Shown here one piece after another: positions 15,488 to 26,800 of a DNA stretch of 33,125 nucleotides (positions are counted from its first letter, which is position 1; each line of letters starts with the position of its first letter). The position numbers and the translations under genes are program-made. The notes under the pieces are model-generated. The model was given only the letters and a program-made list of their open reading frames with translations. It did no database searches and was not told where the DNA came from. The stretch is taken from positions 1 to 33,125 of the forward strand of contig JAJDGJ010000012.1 in NCBI GenBank assembly GCA_030265585.1, written 5' to 3'. Source of the DNA: Erysipelotrichaceae bacterium OttesenSCG-928-M19 (GTDB lineage Bacteria > Bacillota_I > Bacilli_A > JAJDGJ01).

Positions 15488-17470
15488 ATGGCTGAAATAA
15501 TCTATATATTTGGACTAATTGTCGTAGCAGCTTATATAATTGCTGGTCTTGATGATTTAATTTTAGACATCATTTATGTTTTTATTCGTAAAAATTATCC
15601 AGAAGATACTTTATCACTAGATGTCTTAAATAAAGTTCCGGCCAAGATGTTAGCAATCACAGTAGCTGCTTGGCAAGAAGCTGATGTTATTGAAGATGTT
15701 ATTGAAAATATGGTTAAATCATATCATTATCCTAAAGCAATGTATCACATCTTTATTGGTGTCTATCCAAATGATGCTGAAACGATTGCCCGTGTCACTA
15801 ATTTAGAAAATAAATATTCTAATATTCATATGATTGTTAATAAAAAAGATGGGCCGACAAGTAAAGCAAATAATTTAAATAATGTTTTAAAAGAAATTAG
15901 AAAATTTGAACAACAATCCAATTGGAATTTTGCAGCCTTAACAGTTCATGATTCAGAGGATATTGTTCATCCTTATGAATTAAAACTAACAAACTTTCTT
16001 TTAGATCGTCATGATGCTTTGCAAATGCCTGTCTTTCCTTTACAAGATACACCAACTTTAAAGAATTTTTTTAAAGATATGGTTAGATTAACATATGCAG
16101 ATGAGTTTGCTCAGAATCATTATCAAACTTTAGTTTTAAGGGATGTTTTAAATGCTGTAGTTCCCTCTGCTGGAACTGGATTTGTTTTATCAAAGAAAAT
16201 ACTTGATACATTTAGTGATGATGAAATCTTCTCCGATGGAAGTTTAACTGAAGATTATAAACTTTCACTTACTTTAGCTGAGAATGGCTTTCATATTCAT
16301 TATGCTTTAGCTAGTGTTAAACGTATCAATAAAAATGGTGATGAAGTTGATGACTACATTGCAACCAGAAGTATGTTTCCTAGTACTTTTAAAACGGCAA
16401 TTAAACAAAAAACTAGATGGGTCTATGGTATATCAATGCAATCAGCTAATACTTATGACATTATTTTTAAAGACCATGAGGGTTCTATTGTTGAGAGATT
16501 AAGTGTTCTTAAAGATATCAAAGTTAAAATCTCTAATCTTTTATCTCTACCAGCTTATTTATGTTTTATCTACTTTATTTTACACTTAATCTTTGATATT
16601 CCAGAAATGTATCCTTATCAAAGTCTCTCATTTTATCTTTGTATTGTCTTAACTTTAATGGCTATTGAAAGACAAATTGTTCGAGGTTACTCACTTTATA
16701 AAATCTATGGTTGGGCCTATGTAGTTACTGGAATTCTAACTCCACCATTCATTCCCATTAGAATTATTGTTGGAAATATTATTAATTTTTGTGCTACTTT
16801 CAACTCATGGAAACGTTATTTCCTAAGAAATAAGAAGACTAAGCATGCTCAGAAAAAACCAAAGTTGAAATGGGATAAAACTGAACATGAATTTCCTAAT
16901 AAGCATGACTTAATTGATTTTCAAAGAGATATTCTCGATATTTTAATTATTCAAAACTACCTAGATCTTGACCTTGCAAAAAAGATTTTAGAGGAAAGTA
17001 TTGCAACTAGTGTTGATGTCGCCCAAATACTCTTAGATGGTTACTATATTAGTGAGCATCAGCTCTTAAAGGCGATTGCCTTTGTTAATAATAAAATCTA
17101 TATTAGAAACCTTAGAAAAATTATTTATGAAGATTTACGTCATGAATTTGATCTTAATTTTTTAAAAGACAATATCGTCTTACCACTAAGAAAACTCGAT
17201 GACGGTTATCTCTATGCAATTTGTTTAGAAAGTGTCAATAAGGTTGGTAAAATTTTAAAACATGAAACTAATCAAAACACCTACTATGTTTTTGCAACCA
17301 AGGATGAAATTTTAAGTACCTTAGAAAAAGAGAAGCTTGAAACTGATACCTATAGTTATTTTCATGAGTTATTTATTGCTGGACAAATTAGTTGGGAACA
17401 AGAGTTACTAGCAGATTTATATCAAAGTAGAAAAGATAATATTCTTGAATATATGGGTTACAGTAGTTAA
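15488..17470 (+). CDS. NfrB-like processive family 2 glycosyltransferase with MshEN-like end
   Basis: The 660-residue protein has one N-terminal membrane segment, a family 2 glycosyltransferase domain (about 45-340), several membrane helices (about 340-445), and a cytosolic C-terminal domain (about 470-655). Catalytic marks are HDSED with D155, TED at 254-256 and Q307-R310-W311 (QxxRW), the set found in processive beta-glycan synthases. The last part (ILIIQNYLDLDLAKKI, then QILLDGYYISEHQLLKAIAF) resembles the paired MshEN repeats that bind cyclic di-GMP, but lacks the usual RLG motif. The order is that of NfrB, the c-di-GMP-activated synthase needed for phage N4 adsorption in E. coli. The product may be a secreted polysaccharide. 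ATG 15488 is preferred to GTG 15473 because GAGGGGTG falls just before it. Confidence 0.85.
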   Translation: MAEIIYIFGLIVVAAYIIAGLDDLILDIIYVFIRKNYPEDTLSLDVLNKVPAKMLAITVAAWQEADVIEDVIENMVKSYHYPKAMYHIFIGVYPNDAETIARVTNLENKYSNIHMIVNKKDGPTSKANNLNNVLKEIRKFEQQSNWNFAALTVHDSEDIVHPYELKLTNFLLDRHDALQMPVFPLQDTPTLKNFFKDMVRLTYADEFAQNHYQTLVLRDVLNAVVPSAGTGFVLSKKILDTFSDDEIFSDGSLTEDYKLSLTLAENGFHIHYALASVKRINKNGDEVDDYIATRSMFPSTFKTAIKQKTRWVYGISMQSANTYDIIFKDHEGSIVERLSVLKDIKVKISNLLSLPAYLCFIYFILHLIFDIPEMYPYQSLSFYLCIVLTLMAIERQIVRGYSLYKIYGWAYVVTGILTPPFIPIRIIVGNIINFCATFNSWKRYFLRNKKTKHAQKKPKLKWDKTEHEFPNKHDLIDFQRDILDILIIQNYLDLDLAKKILEESIATSVDVAQILLDGYYISEHQLLKAIAFVNNKIYIRNLRKIIYEDLRHEFDLNFLKDNIVLPLRKLDDGYLYAICLESVNKVGKILKHETNQNTYYVFATKDEILSTLEKEKLETDTYSYFHELFIAGQISWEQELLADLYQSRKDNILEYMGYSS

Positions 17471-17474
17471 GCAT

Positions 17475-17498
17475 AAAAGGACTTAAAAAAGTCCTTTT
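17475..17498. terminator. Strong bidirectional terminator
   Basis: AAAAGGACTT-N4-AAGTCCTTTT is a perfect 10-bp stem with T runs on both strands. It separates the plus-strand glycosyltransferase from the minus-strand sortase, which ends at 17499. Confidence 0.92.
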
Positions 17499-18074
17499 TT
17501 AATTTGTTAATTTGTCTGCATAAATAATAAATCTTCGATCAGGAAGTTCATTAGTAAAGGGATAACAAGTTATTAAAACCAATTGATTTTTCTTTAAAGC
17601 TGTCTGCCACACTTTACTAGCACTATTTTCATTAACTATAAACACTTTAGTAATTTGATATTTATTTACTTTTTTTAAGTCTTTTAAATATACTTCAATA
17701 ACCTTATCCTTTATTTGCCTTATATCTTTTTGATCAAAGAATACTAAATCCTTAAACAATGTTTCACGATGACCTGTTAAAATAGTTTGTCCTTTTTCAT
17801 TTGGTAATACTGAGTGTTCCATTAAACCAACACCAAGAGCTAGAGCATTTTTCGATGATCCTTTAACAATAGGACTCTTCTTTAAAACACCAGCTATTTT
17901 TATATAACCAAGCATGCTAACACTATCTTTCTTTATCTTTTTAGCGTCTTTTAATGTAGCTTTATTTAATTGAATAATGTTTACACTATTATTATCTAAT
18001 AATAAGATATTTACTAAAATCAAACTCATCAACAACAAGGCAAGTTTTTTGTGAATAATATTAAACTTAAACAT
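17499..18074 (-). CDS. Class D-like sortase of module 2
   Basis: The 191-residue protein has an N-terminal membrane anchor (about 10-27) and a sortase catalytic domain. The triad is visible: H102 in ILTGHRET, C170 in LVLITCYPF, and R180 or R181 in LPDRRFII. The TCYPF context is typical of class D sortases, which cut LPXTG-like signals and join proteins to the cell wall. It is the last gene of the module 2 cluster, starting 2 bases after the LPKTS protein's stop (TAA-TA-ATG), so the two are translationally coupled. Likely substrates are the VPKTG adhesin and possibly the LPKTS protein. Whether it also forms polymers cannot be judged. Confidence 0.9.
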   Translation of the reverse strand: MFKFNIIHKKLALLLMSLILVNILLLDNNSVNIIQLNKATLKDAKKIKKDSVSMLGYIKIAGVLKKSPIVKGSSKNALALGVGLMEHSVLPNEKGQTILTGHRETLFKDLVFFDQKDIRQIKDKVIEVYLKDLKKVNKYQITKVFIVNENSASKVWQTALKKNQLVLITCYPFTNELPDRRFIIYADKLTN

Positions 18075-18076
18075 TA

Positions 18077-20761
18077 TTACTTAAACTCAAAGCTGCTAAT
18101 AAAATAATCCAGACTAGTTTTTGGTAGCGCAATTGGTTTATTCTTAACAACAATTTTTTGTTTGTTTAACTTATATATTTTCTTTCCTAAATGATAACCT
18201 TGCGGTGCTTTTAGTTCCTTTAAATAAAAATTATTATCAGTAACATAAATCTTTTTGCTTTCTTGAGATGATTGCCATTCGGCAACCTGCTTATTTTCTA
18301 AGTTATCATATAAAGCAAAAACAGCTCCTGAAACAACAGTATCTTCAGCACTAGACATTTTAATTATTTCAATACATGGATTACTTACTTTAGCAATGAT
18401 TGGTTTATCAACACCTGGTATTTCAACCTTTGATTTGCCTTCTGCCTCACCACTTGCATAAGCAATATTTTCTACCTCATTAACATCAACAAGTAACTTA
18501 ACCTTAAAAGTAATTAATACATATTCTTCTTGTTTTAGATCACCAATATCAACCATTAAATGATTATTATCCCATACTACATTATCATTGTCTTGTTCAT
18601 CAGTTACTTTCATAAATGATTTTTTCGCTTCTTGAACAGCTCCAATTTTAATAGGCGTAACTAATGTTGTATTACTTTGATACTCTAAATACTCTTTTAA
18701 TTTATCATTCAATTTAACCGCTAACCATTTACCAGCATCCTTGTCATTACTGACCTTAATTGTATAATCAATAAGGTCTCCTTTTTCATATAACCTTGTT
18801 TCATTTACTTTACTAATTAATGGTTTAGGAAGTAATGGTGTCTTTACCTCATCTTCTAATGGTTGATAGTTATCACTGTTTACTAACACTTTGTTTTTAA
18901 CTAGCAATTGTTCACTATCTTGTGGTATTTTTATTACTTTTACTTTAAATTTAATGATTCTTTTCTCATTTGCATTTAATGAGGTAAATTCACTTTTTAA
19001 AATATCAATATTATTATCTTTAGACCAACTAGCCTGCTCATCACTAAGCTGTTGATTATCAATTGTCGTTGTATTAGCAACATAACTTAAATAATCAGGT
19101 AAGCGATCTTCTAATTTAATATTTCTCCATACTGCTGCCTTTTCATTATTACCTAATTCAATTGTATATTCAAAAATATCATTAACATTTAAGCCTTCTT
19201 CAGTAGTAGTTTTCTTAAGATAAGGATCCGGTAAAACTTCAGCTTCAATATTTACTTCTTGTGTTTTATTCTCCACTAAACCATTATTTGTTGTCGTAAA
19301 GGCAGTTGCTGTATTAGGAAAACGATATTTACCATATTCATTAGCTACTAGATACTTTGCTAAATCGTCAAGTTCAATATCTTCTTTTAGATAAACAGGT
19401 ATCTTAAAAATGAAATTAGTTCCATAGAAAGCACTATTTTTTAAGCTACTATCTTTAGCCATAATGGTTACTTCATTATTTTCAGCAATGTCAATATCAA
19501 AATAGTCATTAACTAACTTATTAGCACTTATTGAATAAATAGCAATTTCATCCTCTAGTATCTTAAATTCTTGATTAATTTTATCTTTTATATAATAACC
19601 CTGCCAATATTGTTCTGCATTTATCAAATATGGTGTTGTTTGAACAAGATGATAGTTGAATTTTTGTTGTTTTTCAGTTTCTGAAAGTAAAGCATTTACC
19701 TTTTTATAGTTATCCTTACTCTGATGTGAATCAATAGCTTTAGTCACCTCATTAATTTCTGTTGAAGTAATATCACCTGCAGTACTTAAATACTTCTCTA
19801 AAGCGAAGGGTTGAGGTTCTAAAGGGCTTTTTGAATCATAATTAAAGACAATTAAACTTTTAGTTGTATTTTTTGAATTTATTAAACGATTATTACGATA
19901 AGTATAAGTCAAATTAGTTGTATCGTATTCATGACCCCAGGATGATTTAGAAAAATCTGCTCGCGTGCTGCTACCCTGATAACCAATATTATCTTTTTCA
20001 TAAATATGTTGATAGGTGCTATCATTGCTATTTGATGTTGCACTATAAAGAATACTATCAGAACCCACCCACTGTTTACCAACAATATATGCTTTATTAA
20101 TCGTTATCGATTGTAAAGCATCAATATCTGAATAAGTCCAATAACCTTTAACCTTAACTGGTGTTTCACTACCCGCTTCAAAAAACGAGTAACGAATCGA
20201 CATTGAATTAGCATTTAAACCATGAACATCAAAATTTTTTGTTAACCAGATTCCATTTTGTTTAACATTTAAACTATCTAATGTTGATAAACTCCAATTA
20301 TAAATTGTCATTTTCATATCAATAATCTTCCCATTATAAAAACCAATATTATTATAACGGGCACCAATTTTTCCTTTATAACTAGCTGGACAGTTTTTTA
20401 CATTAAACTCAATACGATCAACATAATTTACTGGAGTAGCTGAATAATCCTTTAAAAAAGCACTAAAAAGTGATTTACCATCATGAGAATTACCCCCTAT
20501 TATTTTTTTAGCAACACAAGTACTATCATTACCAAAAGAACTAAACGAGAACTCACCTAGACTCTTTTTTCCACCCTTTATTGGCGTAAAAGTATATTCA
20601 GTTGTTCCTTTAGAGGCACTAGTAATCATACCCGAAATACTTTTAGCACTCTTTTGATTACTCCATGATGATGGAAAATTAGATGCTGCTAACACTTGAG
20701 CCTGCTTAGAAAACAATAACACCATCAGCATTACTATAAAGACAATTATTTTTTTACTCAT
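18077..20761 (-). CDS. Pilin-like secreted protein with DUF11 and SpaA domains, ending LPKTS
   Basis: The 894-residue protein has a signal peptide (1-25, ending QVLAA), a large N-terminal region (26-500), and two DUF11-type domains (about 510-640 and 647-780) opening YLKKTTTEEGLNVNDIFEYT and ISKVNETRLYEKGDLIDYT. A SpaA/Cna-B-type domain follows (about 792-875). In it Lys of IEIIKMS, Glu of YLKELKAPQGY and Asn of VVKNKP fit an internal isopeptide bond. A sorting-like LPKTS lies at 879-883, but only 11 residues follow (LDYFISSFEFK). There is no hydrophobic helix or basic tail. The +1 frame at that point reads WIILLAALSLSNNV before a stop, so an old frameshift is possible. AAGGAAGG precedes the ATG. 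Its sortase follows immediately. Confidence 0.85.
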   Translation of the reverse strand: MSKKIIVFIVMLMVLLFSKQAQVLAASNFPSSWSNQKSAKSISGMITSASKGTTEYTFTPIKGGKKSLGEFSFSSFGNDSTCVAKKIIGGNSHDGKSLFSAFLKDYSATPVNYVDRIEFNVKNCPASYKGKIGARYNNIGFYNGKIIDMKMTIYNWSLSTLDSLNVKQNGIWLTKNFDVHGLNANSMSIRYSFFEAGSETPVKVKGYWTYSDIDALQSITINKAYIVGKQWVGSDSILYSATSNSNDSTYQHIYEKDNIGYQGSSTRADFSKSSWGHEYDTTNLTYTYRNNRLINSKNTTKSLIVFNYDSKSPLEPQPFALEKYLSTAGDITSTEINEVTKAIDSHQSKDNYKKVNALLSETEKQQKFNYHLVQTTPYLINAEQYWQGYYIKDKINQEFKILEDEIAIYSISANKLVNDYFDIDIAENNEVTIMAKDSSLKNSAFYGTNFIFKIPVYLKEDIELDDLAKYLVANEYGKYRFPNTATAFTTTNNGLVENKTQEVNIEAEVLPDPYLKKTTTEEGLNVNDIFEYTIELGNNEKAAVWRNIKLEDRLPDYLSYVANTTTIDNQQLSDEQASWSKDNNIDILKSEFTSLNANEKRIIKFKVKVIKIPQDSEQLLVKNKVLVNSDNYQPLEDEVKTPLLPKPLISKVNETRLYEKGDLIDYTIKVSNDKDAGKWLAVKLNDKLKEYLEYQSNTTLVTPIKIGAVQEAKKSFMKVTDEQDNDNVVWDNNHLMVDIGDLKQEEYVLITFKVKLLVDVNEVENIAYASGEAEGKSKVEIPGVDKPIIAKVSNPCIEIIKMSSAEDTVVSGAVFALYDNLENKQVAEWQSSQESKKIYVTDNNFYLKELKAPQGYHLGKKIYKLNKQKIVVKNKPIALPKTSLDYFISSFEFK

Positions 20762-20790
20762 TATTCTACCTTCCTTTTCAAGACATAAAA

Positions 20791-20816
20791 AAACATTGCT
20801 TATTATTACAATGTTT
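20791..20816 (-). terminator. Hairpin with T run before the LPKTS gene
   Basis: AAACATTG-N10-CAATGTTT forms an 8-bp stem, followed on the minus strand by a run of seven T. It is the second of two hairpins between the adhesin and the LPKTS gene. Confidence 0.65.
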
Positions 20817-20860
20817 AATTATTATTTAATTAGATATCTTATTTTCCTAAACAAATCACA

Positions 20861-20883
20861 AAAGAGGCATTTAATGCCTCTTT
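20861..20883 (-). terminator. Terminator directly after the giant adhesin gene
   Basis: AAAGAGGCAT-TTA-ATGCCTCTTT is a perfect 10-bp stem four bases after the stop at 20888. On the minus strand it runs into TTTTGTG. It should reduce transcription of the LPKTS and sortase genes relative to the adhesin. Confidence 0.85.
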
Positions 20884-20887
20884 AATA

Positions 20888-23800
20888 CTATTCAAATAAT
20901 CTTTTTCTATTAACTCCAATTACCACGCTACCTAAAATCATCAGAAGGCTTGCATAAGTTAAAGCATCGTTTCCTGTTTTTGGTACAGGTGTCGTACTTA
21001 GAGCACTCATTTTATTAATTGTCGTACTCTTTGGTTTTTCGATTAGACTACGTGGTTTAGTTGGATCGTTTGGATCAATATCTGATGTTGTATAAACAAT
21101 GTCAGTATTGCTTCCCTTAGCATTAGCCTGATTAATTAAGACACCAGGTGACTTAGTATCCTTATTAATTACACTAGGCATAGTTACAGTAAAAGTAACT
21201 GTCACTAGCTCATTATTGGCAACATCACCAACGTTAAGTCCTTGTTTAATATCACCAGTATAAGTATTAGTTCCCTTAGTTGCTGTTGCTTCACCAATTA
21301 GCGCATTTTTAAACTCAGCGTCATTTAATGGGTCCTTAATAATTACATCACGAGCTGTAACCTTACCAATATTTCTAAAATGTAATGTGTAAGTTAACTT
21401 TTCGTTTGGACTAAAGACAGCATCACCATCAGTATCCACAACTATTTTTGTTCCAGTCAATAATGGATTTTCTTTCGGGTAAACAGTTGGTGTTGGCTCA
21501 TCATTTTCATCACGCAATTTAGTTGGATCATTTGGATCAATATCACTACTTGTAAAGACCGTTGGCGTATTTTCAGCTTTTGCTTGTGCTTGATTAACAA
21601 CTAAGTTTGGAGTCGCACCAGAATTAGTCATTTTAGCAGGCATTGTAACTTCAAAGACAACCGTTACAGTTTGATTAACCGCCACATCCTCAACATTAAG
21701 TCCAGTTCTAATATCACCAGAATATGTAGCACCATCTTTAGTTGCAACAGCCGTAGAAATAGTTGCTCCAACAAATTCATCATCGCTCAAGTCATCTTTA
21801 ATAATAACTTTACGAGCTGGTATTTCACCAATATTTGTATAATGAAGTGTATAAGTAATAGTTTCACCATTTTCAATATAGCCATCATCATTTGCATCTT
21901 CAAGTAACTTAGTCCCAATTAATTTAGCATTTCTAACTGGTACTTCTGTTGGCGTTGCTGGCGCAGTTGGATCATTTGGCATTGTTGGATCTTCTGGATC
22001 AACATCTGCTGTTGTTAGAACATCTTCATGATTGTTACTAATAATTGTTGCTTGATTGCTTACTATTTTATCAACAATATTAATTGGATTTTTCATTGTA
22101 ACTTTAAACTCAATACTGATTAGTCCATCAACAGCTAAATCACCCATATTATAACCAGCTACTAAATCGACATTATCAGCTAATAAAGTTTCATTTTTAG
22201 TAATCGTTGCTTTAGAAATTGTTGCTCCACTAAACTCATCATCATCTAATAAATCAATAATGTTAACACTCTCAGCTGTTAATTGACCACTATTTCTAAT
22301 ATGAATTACATAATCTAATTCTTCACCATTTTCAGCACTACCATCACCATTACAATCTGTTACTACCTTAGTAGCAGTTAAAATAGGATTACCCTTATCA
22401 ATCGTTGTTGGTGTTGGTTCATCACCTTCTTCATCTAATGATGTTGTTGGATCATCTGGATCAACATTTGATGTTGTTGGCACTTCTTCAGTATTTTCAC
22501 CCTTTGCTGTTGCTTGGTTGACAATTAAATCAGTTGCATCTTCAACATCTTTAGTAATAGTTGCTAGTTCAACAGTAAATGTTACTTCTACAACTTCATT
22601 AACAGCAATATCTCCAACATTAATTCCTGCTTGAAGATCTCCTGTAATTGTTTCACTACCTTTTATAACAGTTGCTTCTGAGATTGTTGCATCACTAAAT
22701 TCATCATCATCTAATAAGTCTTTGATAATAACATCCCTAGCTGCCAAATCACCTATATTTGTATAGTAAATTGTATATGTTAATACTTCATTACTTTCGG
22801 CAATATCATTACCATTAGCATCACTTACTATCTTTGTTCCCACTAATTTTGGATTCTTAACAGGAATTGTTGTTGGTTTTTCTAAGTCACCACCATCTTT
22901 TGGTGTGCTTTCATCATTTTCATCAACATCTGATGTAGTAACAATACTATCGTGATTACTTGCGTCTATTGTTGCTTGGTTTTCAATTATCTTATCAGCA
23001 ATTGTTATTGGATCAGCCGCTTCCATTACTATTGTAATCTTAATTGTACTAGCAGCTTCAATATCACCAATTGTATAACCATCTTTAATTGCAATATCAC
23101 TTGCTACTTCAACATCATCTTTATAAACAGTAATTGATTTAATAGTACTATCAGTTAATTCAGTATCATTTAATAAATCAGTTATAACAACATCTTTTGT
23201 AGCTACTTGGCCTATATTCTTAACATAAATATTATATGTGAACTCTTCACCATTCTCAACAATACCATCACCACTAGCATCAGCTACTACTTTAGTAGCA
23301 GTTAATGATGGATTACCTTTATCAATTGTTGTTGGTGTTGGTTCATCACCTTCTTCATCTAATGATGTTGTTGGATCTTCTGGATCAACATTTGATGTTG
23401 TTGGCACTTCTTCAGTATTTTCACCTTTAGCTGTTGCTTGGTTAACAATTAAATCAGTTGCATCTTCTACATCTTTTGTAATCGTTGCTAGTTCAACAGT
23501 AAATGTTACTTCTACTACTTCATTAACAGCAATATCGCCAACATTAATTCCTGCTTGAAGATCTCCTGTAATTGTTTCACTACCTTTTATAACAGTTGCT
23601 TCTGAAATAGTTGCATCATTAAACTCATCATCATCTAATAAGTCTTTGATAATAACATCCCTAGCTGCCAAATCACCTATATTTGTATAGTAAATTGTAT
23701 ACGTTAAAACTTCATTACTTTCTGCAATGTCATCACCACTAGCATCACTTACTATCTTTGTTCCTACTAATTTTGGATTCTGAACAGGAATTGTTGTTGG

Positions 23801-26800
23801 TTTTTCTAAGTCACCACCATCTTTTGGTGTGCTTTCATCATTTTCATCAACATCTGATGTAGTAACAATACTATCGTGATTACTTGCGTCTATTGTTGCT
23901 TGGTTTTCAATTATCTTATCAGCAATTGTTATTGGATCAGCCGCTTCCATCACTATTGTAATCTTAATTGTACTAGCAGCTGCCATATCACCAATTGTAT
24001 AACCATCTTTAATTGCAATATCACTTGCTACTTCAACATCATCTTTATAAACAGTAATTGATTTAATAGTACTATCAGTTAATTCAGTATCATTTAATAA
24101 ATCAGTTATAACAACATTTTTTGCTGTCCCTTGACCTATATTCTTAACATAAATATTATAAGTAAAGCCTTCACCATTCTCAACAATACCATCACCACTA
24201 GCATCAGCTACTACCTTTGTTGCTGTTAAGATTGGAATAATTGAGGTAATCGTAACTTCTTCACTATCATCCTCTACTGTTTCTTCAATAGGATCTTCCC
24301 CAGTTACACTAGCAATATTAACCATAGCGCCTTCTTTACCTTCATCAACCACTACCTCAAATGAAAGTTTTACAGTTTCTAATCCTTTAAGTGTTCCAAC
24401 ATTTACTGAAATATTTTGTCCACTAACATTACTATCATCCAGTTTACTTGTTGTGCCATCAGCATTAATTAATTCCAATGTTCCTGCTACATATGTAAGA
24501 CCTTCTGGAATAGTATCAGTAATAGTAACATCATCAGCAAATGAATGTTCTGCAGTATTTGATATCACTAATTTATATAAAGCAGTTTCACCTGGCTCTA
24601 TTGTTTGAGTATCAATACTTGTTGTCTCATCTTTTGTATTGAAGACATCTTTTTCAATTGTTAAAACAGCAGGTTCTATTACTCCTAAGTTAACATATGA
24701 TTGAATATGAGTTGCTGAAACCATATCAGTAATCAATGGCATTTCATATGGTGCTGCCTTAGCAGTTAGAACATCATTACCTTCCACATCGCTTTGACTT
24801 ACTTTATTAGTAAGTTCTATAGCTCCACCATCTACTTCTGTCTTAGTAAGATTATATGTATTATCATCAAGCTTATCTTTAATACCAAAACCAACTACAT
24901 ATTGATTACTTCCTTCTAAAGCAGGTAGGGCATTAAATTGATATTTACCACTAGCATCAGTTAACACAGTTGAATTACCACTACCATCAATTAATGCTTC
25001 ACCTAGTAAGTTCTCTTCTACTTTTACTAGATTACCACCACTATCTTTAATATATAGTGTTACTGGTATTCCTGCTAGTTTTGTTTCACTACTTTCAATT
25101 AAACCATTATAGTTTTTATCATACCACGCAATTCCTTCTAAAACACGATTAACAACTGCTGTTTTTTGCGTATTTGAGATAACCTTTGAATTAGCATCAC
25201 TATTACCATACGCTCTATTTATATAGAAATCTCCAGCTTTATTACCATTAGGTAAAACACTTACCTTAACTATTTCACTTTTTGCATCTTCAAGAACTGG
25301 TTTAGTAAAGAAGATAGCTTTAGCAGCTACATCTAAAGTACCACCAGTATATTCTGTCCAACCATTATTTCCAGCCTCAACATCACTAACAATAACATTT
25401 GGATCACTATCTGGATCAATAGTTTGCGTTGTATAATACAATTTAGTATCACTACTATCTGCTTCCATACCTGTTATTGTATAGCTACCATTAATATTAG
25501 AGTTCAGATATCCATTATATGGTAGTACATCAAAACCAGTTATATTAACACGATCTTCACCAGATTGATTATACATTTCTAAGCTATAAGTAAAGGCATC
25601 AGTTGTTGACATCTCTATTAATGGTGTATCTACTGATTTATAAATACCCCATTGTGATTTCTTGATAACGTTGAAATCATATGTAGCTGTTCTTAATGGT
25701 TCCACACTTAAACAACTCGGAGAAGAAATAACTACTTTATTAACTAAAGCAGCAATTCCTGCCTTATCAAAAGCAAGAGTTAATTGATTAAATGAAGTAT
25801 CATAAGTTATTTTCTGTAACTTAGCTTCACTAATACCTTCAATTTTCCAAGTTAAAGTTGTTGTTCCATCAGCATTACTAATTACATTCGGTTCCATGAC
25901 TTCACTACCATACTTAGCAGTTCCAGCTTCATACTCTACACCTTTTGGCAACGTATCAGTAATAGTAACTTCCTCATCAATTAAAGGAACATAAGCTTCA
26001 ATAACCGGAGTAATTGTCCATTTTGCAATTTCCCCACCATCATAGTTTTTCTTATCAGAAACTTTTGACACTTTAACTAAAATAGGTTGAATGTTCAGTG
26101 TCTCCCCATAACTTTTAGGTGGTGTATGATTAGCTAGAATATCACCTTTTGTGTTATATTCTGTTGGCATATAATTTTTTGTTCCATCCCATGAACCTAC
26201 CTCAGATATTATATCATTACTCTTATTCCAAGTTACTCTCATACCACTAAGTGTAATGTGTGGTGTCGTATTTGTCTGTGTTCCAAAATCTCCAACAATA
26301 ATTCTTGGGACATAAAAAGCTAAACTGTCTGGTAAAAACTGTACACTTCCCTCACATATTCCATAAACTGCTGAAATTTCTCCACTGATTTCTGCTTCTT
26401 GAGGGGTATCGTACCATTTATAGCTATCAACCGTTTTAGTATTCAAATTTTCAAGTGAATAATTCTTTTCAGCCGCTACACCATATTTTATTTGCATGAT
26501 TGGTTTCTCGCCATTCATATTCACGGGGCACACTGCAGTTACACTTCTAGATGAATCAAATTTACTTTCATTTGGGTTCCATTTTTGGATAGTTTCAACC
26601 ATATCATAAGGAGTGCCATCAACTTGGTTAAAACTTCTGACATTTACTTTCTGCCCTTTTGCTGCAACAGCATTTCCTGTTGCTATAGCAGTTTTCCCAA
26701 TATCATCTCCCAAATTTTCATATCCATCATTCGTATAATAACCACTATGAGAGCTAGCTGATCCTTTGGGATACAAAGTTTTTGACCACTTTAGATTTGT

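Noticed and set aside
18062-18079. Sortase and LPKTS protein considered as one gene split by a frameshift
   Set aside because: The sortase has its own start and membrane anchor, and both other frames contain stops between the two, so fusion is not supported.
22389-24236. Repeats considered as CRISPR or satellite DNA
   Set aside because: The repeat unit is 924 bp, in frame, and lies wholly inside a coding sequence; there are no short repeats with unique spacers.
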